Below, in pieces: positions 34,940 to 46,365 of a stretch of 64,000 nt of DNA (position 1 is its first letter; every line of letters starts with the position of its first letter). Both the position numbers and the translations under genes were made by a program. The notes beneath the pieces were generated by a model that saw only the letters and a list, made by a program, of their open reading frames with translations, did not search any database and was not told the DNA's origin. The stretch comes from Perca fluviatilis (lineage: Eukaryota > Chordata > Actinopteri > Perciformes > Percidae): NCBI RefSeq assembly GCF_010015445.1, contig NC_053118.1, positions 17,837,437 through 17,901,436 of the forward strand, written 5' to 3'.

Positions 34940-35133
34940 TAGTCTCGCTTTGTCAGACCTTCCTCCACAGTGCTGCGGAGGAGGGTCTAGCTAGTCCACA
35001 CAGCATTCCGGAATGGGAGAAAAATGCTCTGGTTTATTGGCATTTCTTTAAACCAATCAAAAAAAGGACATACGGCAGATTTTCTCACGGCAACGGGGCA
35101 ATCCCGGAAGTGGAAGGTCGTGGATATAGACTA
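34940..35133 (+). mobile_element. 9-bp-duplication family, copy b
   Basis: The 194-bp copy begins TAGTCTCGCTTTGTCAGACC and ends GTCGTGGATATAGACTA, giving TAGTCT/AGACTA inverted termini. It is flanked by exact CATAGTGGT nonamers (34931-34939 and 35134-35142). A subterminal hairpin (CAGACCTTCCTCC...GGAGGAGGGTCTAG) sits at the left end. It is shorter than copy e because of an internal deletion after CTTTAAACCAATCA. Confidence 0.9.
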
Positions 35134-35142
35134 CATAGTGGT

Positions 35143-35302
35143 ATATGAGTAGTATGTATTAATAGAATTTAAATGTATTTTCTAGGAGACAGGGTTACCC
35201 TTATATCCCTTGGGACTGCAAACATGTAGAATTTGTGCGGACAATTGTAGCCTGCCTACAAAACTTATATACAGTATGTATGTATGTATGTATGTATGTA
35301 TG

Positions 35303-35366
<64 letters not shown>

Positions 35367-35808
35367 AGAGAGAGAACTGAGAGTATTCTGTTTTTGTTCT
35401 GTAGAGTGAACAGATCAAATATTCACCCATTCTCAAATAACCCAAACCTTCTGGATTAATTTAATGTATTACATATTAATTTACAGTGTTTTCTAAATGT
35501 CTTGTTTCCAATTTTCTGCTGCAATTGACACAAGTTCTGTGCTTGATTGATTTCACTGTTGGTGCCTTCTGTCTGTGTGTACATGCGATAAGGCAGACGG
35601 TTGTTAAACATGGCTGACATTAGTCAGGAGGTATGCGCTGAGATTGAGGTGATGCAGTATAAACAGATCTTTGTTAATGGGTCCATCCCTCTGGGTCCGC
35701 TGTGCACTGAGGCAGAGAGATAGCCACGGACCCTCCTTGAACACTGCTCCCAGAAAATTAGAGGCAGATTATTATTGAGCAGCTTTTCTGGTAACACTTT
35801 ACAATGCA
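35143..35808. other. No gene; microsatellite only
   Basis: Apart from the compound microsatellite at 35274-35375 I recognise nothing here. Confidence 0.4.
35274..35375. repeat. Compound (TATG)n(TA)n(GA)n microsatellite
   Basis: Three adjoining perfect arrays: a tetramer, then TA, then GA with one AAG interruption. Frames reading through it are artefacts. Confidence 0.93.
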
Positions 35809-36095
35809 AGTCTCGCATTGCCAGACCTTCCTCCACAGCACTGCGGAGGAGGGTCTGGCTAGTCCACACAGCATTCCGGGATGGGAGAAAAACGTGCTCT
35901 GGTTTATTGCCATTTCTTTAAACCAATCACAATCGTCTTGGGAGGTGCTAAGCGCCGGACGGAGCCACGGTGCCTCTGCAAAATAGCCTAAGGAAGAAAC
36001 TAATGGAATAAACTTTTTGGTGGAACTAGTCAAAGATTCGTGTACAAAAGAATCACATCGTGACAGATATGTCTAGTTAGCTGTATGGATTTACC

Positions 36096-36096
<1 letters not shown>
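35809..36096 (+). mobile_element. 9-bp-duplication family, copy c (cut at poly-A)
   Basis: The left end AAGTCTCGCATTGCCAGACC carries the best-preserved hairpin (CAGACCTTCCTCCACAG...GGAGGAGGGTCTG). The body continues through CACACAGCATTCCGGGATGG, CTTTAAACCAATCACAATCG and GACAGATATGTCTAGTTAGC, and stops abruptly at a 69-nt A run. The right terminus and right duplication are therefore missing. Confidence 0.85.

Positions 36097-36165
<69 letters not shown>
36097..36165. repeat. 69-nt poly-A run
   Basis: Uninterrupted A run directly after a truncated DNA-transposon copy. It is long for a neutral homopolymer and may be an expanded A-tail or an assembly-length artefact. Confidence 0.9.
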
Positions 36166-36168
<3 letters not shown>

Positions 36169-36215
36169 TAATATAGTATCTCCAGTCTGTTCTCTAGCTC
36201 ATTATCATCCATTTT

Positions 36216-36561
36216 TAGGGCTGGGTAACGATCTTCAATACTTTTAGGCATCGACCGGTTTGCCTCTATAGTGTTGAGTATCGAAAAATGCCTTGTCATT
36301 CAATACCAAATTTAAATACGTAAGGAGTAAATCTCATCAGCATCAGTAAGTCAATAACCATGCAGCATGCTTGTACCAAGATGTAATAATGCTGGTGATT
36401 GGCTGTCTAACATTACACTTGATTCAATGTTGTAATTTCTTTTTGTTAAAAAGGATTTTATAAAATTGGTATCAGAAAAATTATCATTCAGGAACCGGTA
36501 TCAAAATCAAGGTATCATACTGGTACTGATATAGACATTTTTTGCATGATACCCAGACATA
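36216..36561. mobile_element. Non-autonomous hAT-like MITE
   Basis: The ends are TAGGGCTGGGTAACGATC and, at the right, TTGCATGATACCCAGACA, an imperfect inverted pair of the common TAGGGCTGGGTAT type. The interior has ACCGGT/ATCGA and GGTATCA words. The flanking octamers TCCATTTT and TCCACCAT match at 5 of 8 positions, suggesting an old insertion. Confidence 0.72.
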
Positions 36562-36569
36562 TCCACCAT

Positions 36570-37904
36570 AGAGTCCTCGATCCAGAGTTATGCAGGAACT
36601 ACCTATTAACTATTAATAAATCATTGTAAATCATACATGTAATGTATCATTCCCAAGTAACCACCAACACAGTTTTGTGTACTGTATTGTAAAGTGTTGC
36701 TGCTTTCCTGACTGTTGGCTCATCCAGTGCGACGATGGGCACGTTCTTCATTTCTTCACAGGGATCGATTTAAAATTTCATCAAATCTAGTTTTCAGGAT
36801 GCATTTTTTCATAATCAGAATATGTAGAGTTGAGACTAGTCAGAGGCAGAAATGCAAGAGCACTTTATAACCAAAACATGTGTGCTGAAATAATGCTGTT
36901 CGTTCTCTAAACCTTTGCATTCAAATTGTCTAGTTTTATCATACAAAATGTATATTGTACATCACAAACCCAATTATTTTTTCACTGATTAGAAAAAAAG
37001 TAGAAACCCATGCTTTATGTTAAATAAATAAATCCAGAAACTTATTTTCCCAGTTTTCTTTCCGTCATGGCAATTGATTGAGCTACAGAACGCAGATGAG
37101 GTTTTGAACACAAAGTGCTGCTCTCCAGCACACACTAACAGAGCAAAGCAAATCAAATAGCTGCACCCCAAAAAGGTGATAAAACAAGCCTTTTCAACAT
37201 AACATACAGTAACATACAGATTGTACACACCATTTAATGGTAAACAATTAGCATGGCATTTAATTTATAGTTGTCTGCCACCTTTTTCATTGTTCACACA
37301 TTTAACTGTATGTCAGCTGTCAGTTTATGCATCTGTGGCAAATCAGAAGATGTGAAGTGAAAGTGCCAATTTCGTACAGAATGTGTTAGTGTGGATGTAA
37401 ACATTAATTGTGACTGCTGTCAGCGGTGGTGGCAATGCGTTGTGACAAGCTTCCACAATGTGTGATACTTTTCAGAAACAGAGCCTACAGAAAAATTGCA
37501 AAATGCTACTTGTAATTATCACAAGGAAGTTGATGTGAAAGGTTTCTTTTCCCAGTTAGCATTTGATGTGAGATCAAATCTGATGTAAACATGTCATGAA
37601 CATGACATTAAAGTTTAAAGCATCTTCCATCCACAGTATATTCTGTAAAGGGCAGTAAATACGGTAGGTTGTATGCTATTATTGTTAAAGGATGAGGACA
37701 GAATACATTGCATAGTGTGTTTTACTGCAATGTGTGTCTACGACTTGTGGGTTCAGTTATCATAGACTGAGGACATCCTATAGTTCAAGGTGTTATTTCA
37801 TAAACCTCTTCAATTAAGTGATAAAAATCATCCTCAGAATCCAGGATTGTAAAAGCAACCACCATTGTCAGGTAATGTTTTTAGCATTATTGGTTTGTCA
37901 TTCA
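36570..37904. other. No gene or repeat recognised
   Basis: AT-rich unique-looking sequence with short motif-free frames. Confidence 0.4.
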
Positions 37905-38078
37905 CCACTTTGGTCCAGCCTGAAACACTGTAGGCCTACCTGTAATAGCTATTGGATGGATTGTCATTGACTTTGGTGATCCCTGACTTTTCTTCTAGCG
38001 CCAATGGATTTGAGTGAAATGTCTCGACAACTACAGGATGGATTGTCATGCAATTTGGAACAAATATTATGTTGCAGT
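37905..38078 (+). repeat. Dispersed fish repeat, left piece
   Basis: TATTGGATGGATTGTCATTG, CTTTGGTGATCCCTGACTTT, TCTAGCGCCAATGG, GAGTGAAATGTCTCGACAAC and GATGGATTGTCATGCAATTT are landmarks of a very common teleost repeat (from memory). Its usual downstream part, with GCTAACATGCTAAAC, is found only at 40596, beyond 2.5 kb of other DNA. Confidence 0.6.
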
Positions 38079-38752
38079 CGTGAAGACTGCCTCTTGTTCG
38101 TCCGCAGTTACTGTATATTACAGCTGCAAGACCAGAGATCTGCTCCCAACAGCAGCATTTTTCTTCAGCCAATGTTAGTGAAGCAGGTGGCCTGGATCTT
38201 AGAGGGCTATGCCTATACTCATAGACTCTGGAGTTACAATACGTAACTATCATTCTATTTCGTATAGGCTCCGCCCTCTTAAGAGCTGTTGCTATTGGGT
38301 TAAGGGTGAAGATGATGTAGTCAATGCCATCTGTAACACCAAAATCCACATGCAGATAGCATAGACTAGCTTCTCTTGCTTCTCACACTGTAAAGGTATT
38401 TCTTATTTTTTTGTAACAAAATTATATTGTTTGCTTAAAAACTTGATAGGCCATCTCCATGACTGGCCTGCTTAATGTTGTAAGGCCCTGCCGCATGGAT
38501 TCTGAAGGTGCTCCATAATTAAGATTAAAATCATCATTAATTAATGCAAAGCACATTCCTCACGGGCACTCTGGTGCAGGAGGATGCAGACATGGCATAC
38601 CAGATCTAATAACGCATCACATGCCGTTAAGTGCGGAAAAGACCGAGTGAATAATGGAGACACATCGCGCAATAAAAGCAGGCACGGAAGATGCCCAAGA
38701 CGCCGTTGCGCAGATGTCAGCCTGTCATACCTCTGAGGAGGGCTGTGTGTGC
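38079..38752. other. Unclassified insert DNA with palindrome
   Basis: This is the left portion of the DNA that separates the two pieces of the dispersed repeat. It includes an imperfect palindrome (38200-38280). The remainder, towards 38752, is moderately GC-rich (GATGCCCAAGACGCCGTTGC). I cannot assign it to a transposon class, and no credible coding frame was seen. Confidence 0.45.
38200..38280. repeat. Imperfect palindrome centred on GTTAC-AATAC-GTAAC
   Basis: Left arm 38200-38237 and right arm 38243-38280 share, in mirrored order, AGAGGGC, GCCTATAC, ATAGA and AGTTAC, with a 5-nt loop. It could be the junction of two element ends in inverted orientation, or a terminal structure of an unclassified retroelement. 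Confidence 0.7.
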
Positions 38753-38760
38753 TGATAACG

Positions 38761-39894
38761 TAGGGTGACCAGACGTCCCGGTTTGACCGGGACAGTCACG
38801 ATTTTGAATTGCTTGTCCCGAGTCCCTCTCTCTGTAAAATGCAGAGCAGCTTCAGGTTATAATGGATGCGCTCAGCTGTTGACATGCTGCGGCAGATGTG
38901 TTGCGTTTGTCCTCCGTGTATTTCTGCAGTAGTTTTGGGTTTCCACCTCCGATGTAGAGCAGCGTATAGCCACTTCCCTAGCTAAACTATTTGTCTCATT
39001 CAGACACCCAAGTGGGGCTCTGAGTCTGTCAGAAGGTGAGAGATCTACCGTATCAGCAGAGCAATCACGTAATGCACAGCAGACTATGGTGCAGGTAGCT
39101 AGCCTATAGATTATTTTCTGAAATATAGTGACTTTATTCTTGTAATAGCCTATTATATTTCTTTTAGCCTTTATTTTTCTCAAAATATCACAACTCCTCC
39201 AAATCTCAGAGAACACAGATATACTGTATTTTGTATGTGCACAAAGTTTTGGACATTGCTCAAACACATCTGAAATATTACAGTCCAGGGGTTTGTTAAT
39301 ACATTAACAACAAAAGACGCAAAACAGGAGGGAGGAGTAAATGATGCTAGGCTATATGTGTGCTGACTCAGATATAATTAGAAAAGTCGATCTACAGGAG
39401 AATAAATAGTTGAAAGCAATACAGAATGCCTGAGAGCCTTACTGCAATATATTTTTGTTTGGATTGTAATCTATGTTTCTCTTCAAAAGATATTTGCAGC
39501 ACATTGATTCAGAAAAATTTAGAAATAGGTGCATAAAAATTCACCAGAATGCAGGAAATGAAGTGTTTACTGTTCAAATTTTTCAATAAATCATTTTAAT
39601 TCTTTTGGCGTTATTGGAATAAATAACACTTCAAAAAATCTTTTTTAGAAAAATCTCAACATAAATCTCACACTGAACTGAAAAAGGCTGTTGCTGCAAT
39701 TGTGTTAATTTTACCGGAAAAAACATTTATTATTAGATGAGGAGCCTACGATCAAAATAATGAAGTTACTGTCTGTGTCTATGTCTGACCTGGGCTGGCA
39801 CATATTCACGTTAAAAAAAATTGTGCACGTGCACAAGCGCTACGGTCACGCGCAGAGTGTCCCAGTTTCAGCTCCCGGAAATCTGGTCACCCTA
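38761..39894. mobile_element. hAT element, 1134 bp, perfect 8-bp duplication
   Basis: It begins TAGGGTGACCAGACGTCCCG and ends GGAAATCTGGTCACCCTA. TGATAACG flanks both sides exactly (38753-38760 and 39895-39902). The TAGGGTGACCAGA terminus belongs to a well-known fish hAT group (remembered resemblance). The interior is AT-rich, and its 131-codon minus frame has no transposase motif, so this is non-autonomous. Confidence 0.94.
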
Positions 39895-39902
39895 TGATAA
39901 CG

Positions 39903-40480
39903 CTCTCGTGGAGTGTGCCCAGATGCCACTCCCTTTACACTCAAAGCGTGGGTGATAACCTCACACAGCCGGCGAGACAGCCGCTGTTTCGAAAGAGCCG
40001 CGTGAGAGTATATAGTGAACGAACAGCTGCTCCGCCTGATGTCTGCTGTGCGTAAAACATACTGAGATAACACTCGCACTGGGCCGACTCGGTGATACGC
40101 TTATTCCGCTTCTCTGTTATGAGGCGGAAGGAAGAAACCCTCAAGGTAAGAAATTCTCGGAAATAGTTCGTTTTGACTTTCGGCATTAATGAAGGATTTT
40201 GCTGTAAATTAGCCGTTCTCCCGTCCTCTCTAATAGAAAAGCAGGACGGTGAGACCGACAGCACCCATGAGTCGCTCACTCTCCTAGCCGACGTCGAGAC
40301 TATGAGGAGTGCTGTTGTCAGGAACAACATTCAGAGAGAGATTTGTGCCAGAGGCTCAAAAGGGGAACCCCCAAGCCCGGAGCACTGGGATTAAATCCCA
40401 TAAAGGTGCTAAAGAACGCACAACAGGTTTCTGTCGTCTGATCCCCTTCAACAAACGCTTCACTAAGGGATGCGCAAGAA
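39903..40480. other. Unclassified GC-richer segment
   Basis: Continuing across the hAT target site from 38752, this segment is GC-richer than its neighbours (GGCGAGACAGCCGCTGTTTC, GCCGACGTCGAGACTATGAG). Frames of 60-130 codons occur on both strands but show no gag, protease, RT, integrase or recombinase motif. It may be the non-coding part of an LTR or tyrosine-recombinase retroelement. That is a guess. Confidence 0.4.
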
Positions 40481-40595
40481 ACAACTTGAGTGGTTCTTAA
40501 TAGCTAAGTCCAAAAAGGCACGAGTCCAAGACAAGTGCAAAACTTAAAAAAGAGTGGACTAGAGACAGAGAACGGACTCAAGTACCACAGCCCTG
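40481..40595. mobile_element. Right end of a truncated hAT-like element
   Basis: AGGCACGAGTCCAAGACAAG, GTGGACTAGAGACAGAG and the terminal GGACTCAAGTACCACAGCCC-TG fit a known fish hAT end that reads CAGGGCTGTGGTACT on the minus strand. The matching left end is not in the window. Confidence 0.5.
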
Positions 40596-40755
40596 CATGC
40601 TAACATGCTAAACTGAACATGGTAAACATGATACCTGCTAAACATCAGCTTGTTACCATTGTTGTTAACATGCTAATTGTAGCATTTAGCTCAAAGCACC
40701 ACTGTGCACAAGTAGAACCTCAGCATGGCTCTAGACTCTTTATCTTGTCATCTTC
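40596..40755 (+). repeat. Dispersed fish repeat, right piece
   Basis: CATGCTAACATGCTAAACTG, AACATGGTAAACATGATACC, TGCTAAACATCAGCTTGTTA, GTAGCATTTAGCTCAAAGCA and GGCTCTAGACTCTTTATCTT are the standard downstream words of the repeat whose left piece is at 37905-38078. Confidence 0.65.
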
Positions 40756-40954
40756 CCTTTAGCCTTTGTTATGCTGACCTTTTCTTGGCAAATATTTTGC
40801 TATAGAAGCTTATGAAAGACATATTAGTCAAACAAATCCATGTAATAATTACTGATGTAAACATAATATTCGAATGCCATGCTTTTAGGTCTGTAATAAC
40901 AGGCCTCTAATTACTGGCTGCTTAGTTATCAGCACCCAAACCCCTTCAACCATA

Positions 40955-41005
<51 letters not shown>

Positions 41006-43784
41006 CACACACTCACACACACACACACGCACAATTATGTCATCTATACTCTAGTATGGTGGCAAACACAACATCTGATAGAGGAACTTATACCCAGGCC
41101 TGATGTAGAAATAATGAATTGCAGTGAAAATTTGCATATAGTTAGCGATTATTTTAGGGTCATCTGTGCAAAGGTGGGAGAAAGTCTGGAGGGGAAATTA
41201 CTGAAGTAGAAAGATATTTAAAATATTGGAAAGTAGGGAAAATGAAAACTTCGACCATTGCCAAGTATCCCCGTACACTGACAGTCCCCGTGGACGCTCC
41301 ACCGACAGCTGAACACGTCTGATAAGAAGTGAGCCAAGGAACAGCAGCAGAAAGAGAGGTACCAAGACTTGCATAAAGAGAGATGAGAGAGAGGGAGGGA
41401 GGGGGGAGTCAATGGAGCATAATGCTGCTTATTTGATAGAACAAAATTTGATTCAATATTATCTTGAATACACACTCACACTACTGTTTTTGAACAAGCA
41501 GAACTTTGACTATCATGCAGTTTTGTTCCTTTTATGCCCAGAGTAAATATCTGCTTTAAAAGTATGGTGAAATTAGTTTGAGATGTCTTCTGAGTTTATT
41601 TAACTTAATTAAGAGAAAATATGTTCTCTGACCCCTCCACTGTGCTTTTAAAAAACAATATATGCTACGTAATAAAAATAATGCATGCTTCATTGAGCAA
41701 AAGAAGGTGGGAGAAGACTGTAAGAGCATGTCTGTACTGTATAATATATCCGTAACATATAAGATCAAACATTTCAAGGGGTGAGAACCAGAGCAGCATA
41801 CATGATATTTGGGGCAAAAATGAGTTACTGTATATATAACAAAAGCTGTCGATGAGATTTTTCTGTACTGCCCAAGGGCACATGTGAATACTAAACCAAT
41901 CCAGAGTTATTAATCAAAAACCAAAAGACCTACCACTGAACACACCGAACTATTAGTGCAGTTGAGAGAAAAGATTTTTTTTTTTAATATAACTAAAATA
42001 TACTTTTTAATATAAAAAAATATACTAAGTATATTGTCATTCACATGTTGAAGTTTTAATTTTAAAGATTTAATTTATTCAAAAAAGTCAGGACAAAGTA
42101 TGATTTTTTGCATATTTTTACCATAGTGCCTTGTGGTACAATGGCCGTGTCTATGTTAAGCATAAATGGTTTGAATGCATTCCTACTCGCACTCATATCA
42201 AATTCATCCATCAGGGTTTTCACAGAGATCACATGAATCCGCTCTGGCTTCCCTGGTGATATGTTGGCTACAGAATTGATTTCAATATTTTAAAATTCAT
42301 ACATATCTGGTGCCCAGCTTAACAGAACATGTAACCCCATATGACCAAGAGTGCAGCATAATAATATATCTCTATATTCTAATAATCATCAGAATGATTA
42401 TGATCATGACATATTAGTTGTGATTAAATGTAGTACTATAATAATATATTATTTAATTTCTGTACTGTTGAGGGTAACAATATTTATGCATGCATAATTG
42501 TCGTTTACAAAAGGAAATGTTGTAGGTTTTTTTGCCCGTCATATCAGAAGTCAGTAAAGAAACAACATCTACAAAGTCGGCACTCAGGCCTTCAATGTGG
42601 CTGTGGAGATTAAATATAGAATGCTAATTAATTAGAAAGGTGTTTTTTGTTCACTCCCAATCTTCACCTGAACATCTCAGGTTTGTAGAGTTCTGCTTTT
42701 CCCCAATTGCCTCTCTGGCTACAGAAACAAAAGCGTTTCATTTTAATTGAGTAAATTGAAATGTTAAATTCAGCGCATGAAAGGGTGAAACCTTGTGGGT
42801 CAGTGAATTTTTTTTTGGACCTTGATGGAAATTCACGTGTGAGCATCGGTGGCTCACATTCCATCCAATACTCCCTTTGGGCTGGCACAGCAGGCAGCTG
42901 CTTTAAATAAAATTAAAATCGGACTGAGAGTGTTTTGATCGGCATTCTTCCTGAACTGCTTTGTTTTTATTAACCATTTCCCTTTGCAAGTTATTTTCAC
43001 AGCTGCACTGGTTTCTTCCTGCCTCCTCTGTTTTCCTTCTGCACTGTGGCTGCCATGGAAGAATAAGCGGTCTCAAAGAAATTACTTTGAATTGGCTCCA
43101 TGCTAAGAAAAAGGCACTTTAAAAGCAAGTTTTTGAACAAAATATGTTCTCAAAATGTACTTTTTGCACTAGATGTCATCATCTTTACATGCTCAACCAG
43201 GGTGAAAGACACATTCTGCTGTTAGGACACCTTTTTTTCTTTTTGAGCAGGAAGCCTGGTGAGTGTTAATGAAGGTTCATTTTCAACTGTTTCCAGTCAA
43301 CCTGTTTCCAGCTGATTTGATCATCTCTCTACAGCCCTGGTTATTTCAGTCTTTTGGTGTACCTGCCAATATCCCGTCTCCTGATACCACTGTAAACTTT
43401 GCACAGTGCCCTGTACACACTCAGCAATCCATGCTCATCAACCCTGCCAACCTTATTACTTTAATCTATTGTCTACCTAAATAAACAATGTGTCCTCTGA
43501 CAGCAGGGCTTGTCAATAGGACCAACAGGGGGGTACGGGACTATTTCTAGCAGACTGGATCTCACAAGGCCAAACATTGATTGAAAGTTGGATCCATTTT
43601 TGTTCCACCTTGGGCCCGTGTCAGCACAGCCTAGAGGGGATCTTGCAAGTCAGCAATAGTACAGTGAGTTAACATTGTTTTTTAACTCAGGGTTACGATC
43701 TCATCACAAGGATGACAATAGCTGTTTGAGTTGCAAAACATTTAGAAAGAGACTAACCCATCTTCATTCACCCATTCAGAGCTA
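40756..43784. other. No gene; one CA microsatellite
   Basis: Apart from the (CA)n at 40957-41032 and short G-rich or A-rich runs (near 41395 and 41974) I see no gene or dispersed repeat. Frames of 60-85 codons are motif-free. Confidence 0.4.
40957..41032. repeat. (CA)n microsatellite
   Basis: Interrupted CA dinucleotide array with GCTC and CTC interruptions. Confidence 0.93.
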
Positions 43785-43793
43785 CTAAAATTC

Positions 43794-44039
43794 TAGTGTT
43801 GCATTGCCAGACCTATCTCCACAGCACTATGTGGTAAGGTCTAGCTACATCACAGATGCATTCTGGGATAGGAAAAAAATTGCACTGGGTTGTTTGCATT
43901 TCTTTAAATGAATCACAATCGTCTTAGGCGGCACTAAAATCCGGGCGAAGGGATTTTGAGAACGGACATCACACAGAGAGCGGACATCCGGCGCATGGCA
44001 GGCTTTATCTTGGAAATGTACTTCCATTGATCCAGACTA
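43794..44039 (+). mobile_element. 9-bp-duplication family, copy d
   Basis: The 246-bp copy begins TAGTGTTGCATTGCCAGACC and ends CCATTGATCCAGACTA, flanked by exact CTAAAATTC nonamers (43785-43793 and 44040-44048). It shares GCATTCTGGGATAGG, GCATTTCTTTAAATGAATCA and ATCGTCTTAGGCGGC with the other copies. The hairpin is degraded but recognisable. Confidence 0.9.
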
Positions 44040-44048
44040 CTAAAATTC

Positions 44049-46156
44049 CAACTGAAATGTCAAACTATTCCTTTAAACTAACAAATTGAGCTAATTTTGC
44101 ATTTAACAAAATGTCATGTAACAAGTGTTGCTGCCAGGGACCTGAATTGTCCTTGGCAGCAACGAGTAATAATTTGATTGAGCAAATCATTTTTTGTCCA
44201 TCGATTCCCTAATGTGAACCTGATATAAAGTTACGAAGTTGCATCTAAAAAATCTTTCGTCCAGAAAGATTGAGTTTCACGGGATAAACTATGAAATTAT
44301 ATTTATAACACGGGCCTGTGGATCTTATTTGGGTTAATTTAGATACTTCAAGGTTCAAACGTCTTTTTTCAGATTGTGAGTCCCTCATTTTGTTTTGCCC
44401 TTGTGCCTGACATGTATTTGTCTTCCACACAATGAAATCAAGGGGGAACATGAATCAGGTGGTGTTCATGATAATGATGAACATGATGTCTCAGATGCCG
44501 AAGGGTTTCAGGCCCCACAGGTCAGATTTAGATGACATTTAGCCAGATGATGCATTCTGGCACTGCTGTGGAGATTGATATATAATACAAAATGCTTTAA
44601 TGGGGAATTAAAGAATTACATAAAATGTATAATTTTAATAAACTGCTATACTTAACATAGACTATAAATTGCTACACATCCAATCACAAAAGATTACCTT
44701 GGAACAGATTGGCCTAATAAAGATTTGTCAATCTTTGGTAGAGTTATGATGATACATGAGATATCCATAAATCAATCTTTACAATATATTCCTATTGTAT
44801 ATTGTATATTCATAGCTGGGATGTATTCTACCATGCTTTTGTATGTCAATTACATATAATAGACACTACAATTAAAAGGTAATTTTGATAAAAACCTAGA
44901 GGTCATTCAGTTAAGTCGAGGTGAAACTGCAGAAAGAAGTGGATGTTTTCGACACAGTGCCACCATATGTGACAACACATACAGTGTTTGCCTTTGCAAT
45001 TGGCACAATATGAGGGGAAGCTCTGTGAAAATGACGAATAATATAAGGATTAATTATTTCTCACCCATACCACCAAGGGGAGAATCCACATATGGAGTTT
45101 TCAGTGAATGAATTAAACTCACAGATGTTTCAGCATCTGGTTGATCCTTTTGGCATTTGCCAAGGCAGGATACAGCACCAAGGGGGGGGGGACTGTACAT
45201 GCTTTTTCCCCATTTTTCTTGCACAATTAGGCACTTCAAAGGTCTAGCACTTAGTTTACACATAAGCAAAATAAGCGCCTGACAGGCCCGCCTTCAGCTC
45301 GCTGTTGGTCTGAATCATATTGTAGATTACCGACTGGTTGCTAGGCACGTCATTCAAACAGTGGATCAAAGCAGCTAGCTTATACCACCCAACTTAATTT
45401 TTTCACGTCTCTTTGTCTTCGCTAGATGTGGTGCAGTAAACTTCTATTCAGCTATTTTCTGTTTTGTTTGCAGGGAGCCCAATAAGTGAGTTTGGACAGA
45501 GCAGTTCCACTGGAAGAGCAGAAACCGACACAATCAAAAACAAGCATGTCATCTCAGTAGAGAAGAAGTAAAACTTCCACAAGATGGAACATGTCAAATT
45601 TAAGGATTCTGAGCATGACGGCTCAGTTGTACGGTGGATTCAAGAATTCCGACATGCTGATAGATGAAGGTACAAAAGACAAGAATGGCACAATATGATG
45701 CTCTAAAGCAACACAAATTGTTTCCTTTCTTGTCCCGCGTTGGCTACGAGACACCTCGCAGCAACAATAACATTTTTAATGCAGTATAAGAACGGCACAG
45801 CCAGCAGCAGGATTTGGTTAAACTCCTACACTACGTCTTTTTTATTATCAGAACAGAAATCTCTCTGTGGCCCATTTGAGCTTATCATTTATTATTAATG
45901 GATTTGTTTTGTCGCTGCTGTATTTTTTTATAATGTATAAATGTTGAATGTAAAGACAGACTAAATGGCTGCAGATACCGTAGAACACAGACAGAACAAA
46001 AAAATGGTTAATGACCCGATGCCATTCTGCCAAAAAGGTCGATATCACAAGTCTGTTTTGCAATCTACAATGCGGCAGAGCACGCAAACTGTAGCATCTT
46101 GCGTAGAAGTAGTAGCAGCTAGCCGGAGAATTGCATAGCAATGTTTCTCTCAGGAA
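44049..46156. other. No gene or repeat recognised
   Basis: A G run lies at about 45181. The 45270-45660 region is less AT-rich, but I could not match it to a gene or a repeat. Confidence 0.4.
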
Positions 46157-46157
46157 T

Positions 46158-46364
46158 ATACTGTGGTCAAGCTAGCCGTCACTTGCATCTCCGTGTCAAA
46201 CCATCTGCCGTTAAAGTTGGAGACAGACACAGGCAGAGCAGAGCGAAGTCATGGCGAGCAGAGCAGACATAGTAACATCGCTCACGAATGTGAAACAAAA
46301 ATGATTTAAATGAAATGAGGTGGTTTGACCATTGAGATGCGAAAGACGGCTAGCTTGACTGTAT
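46158..46364. mobile_element. Foldback MITE-like inverted repeat
   Basis: The left arm 46158-46203 (ATACTGTGGTCAAGCTAGCC, then GTCACTTGCATCTCCGTGTC) pairs with the right arm 46321-46364 (complement TATACAGTCAAGCTAGCCGT, then CTTTCGCATCTCAATGGTC). The spacer is about 117 nt. No target duplication was resolved and nothing is coded. Confidence 0.75.
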
Positions 46365-46365
46365 A

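Noticed and set aside
37936..38349. 137-codon minus-strand frame as a retroelement protein
   Set aside because: It overlaps a known non-coding dispersed repeat and the palindrome. The residues show no gag, protease, RT or integrase motif.
38872..39267. 131-codon minus frame as a hAT transposase
   Set aside because: Lies in the right place, inside the 1134-bp hAT element, but has no BED finger, no D-x-WTS motif and no hATC block.
39941..40330. 129-codon minus frame as a coding gene
   Set aside because: Lacks any recognisable domain; the opposite strand also has open frames in this GC-richer segment, which suggests composition rather than coding.
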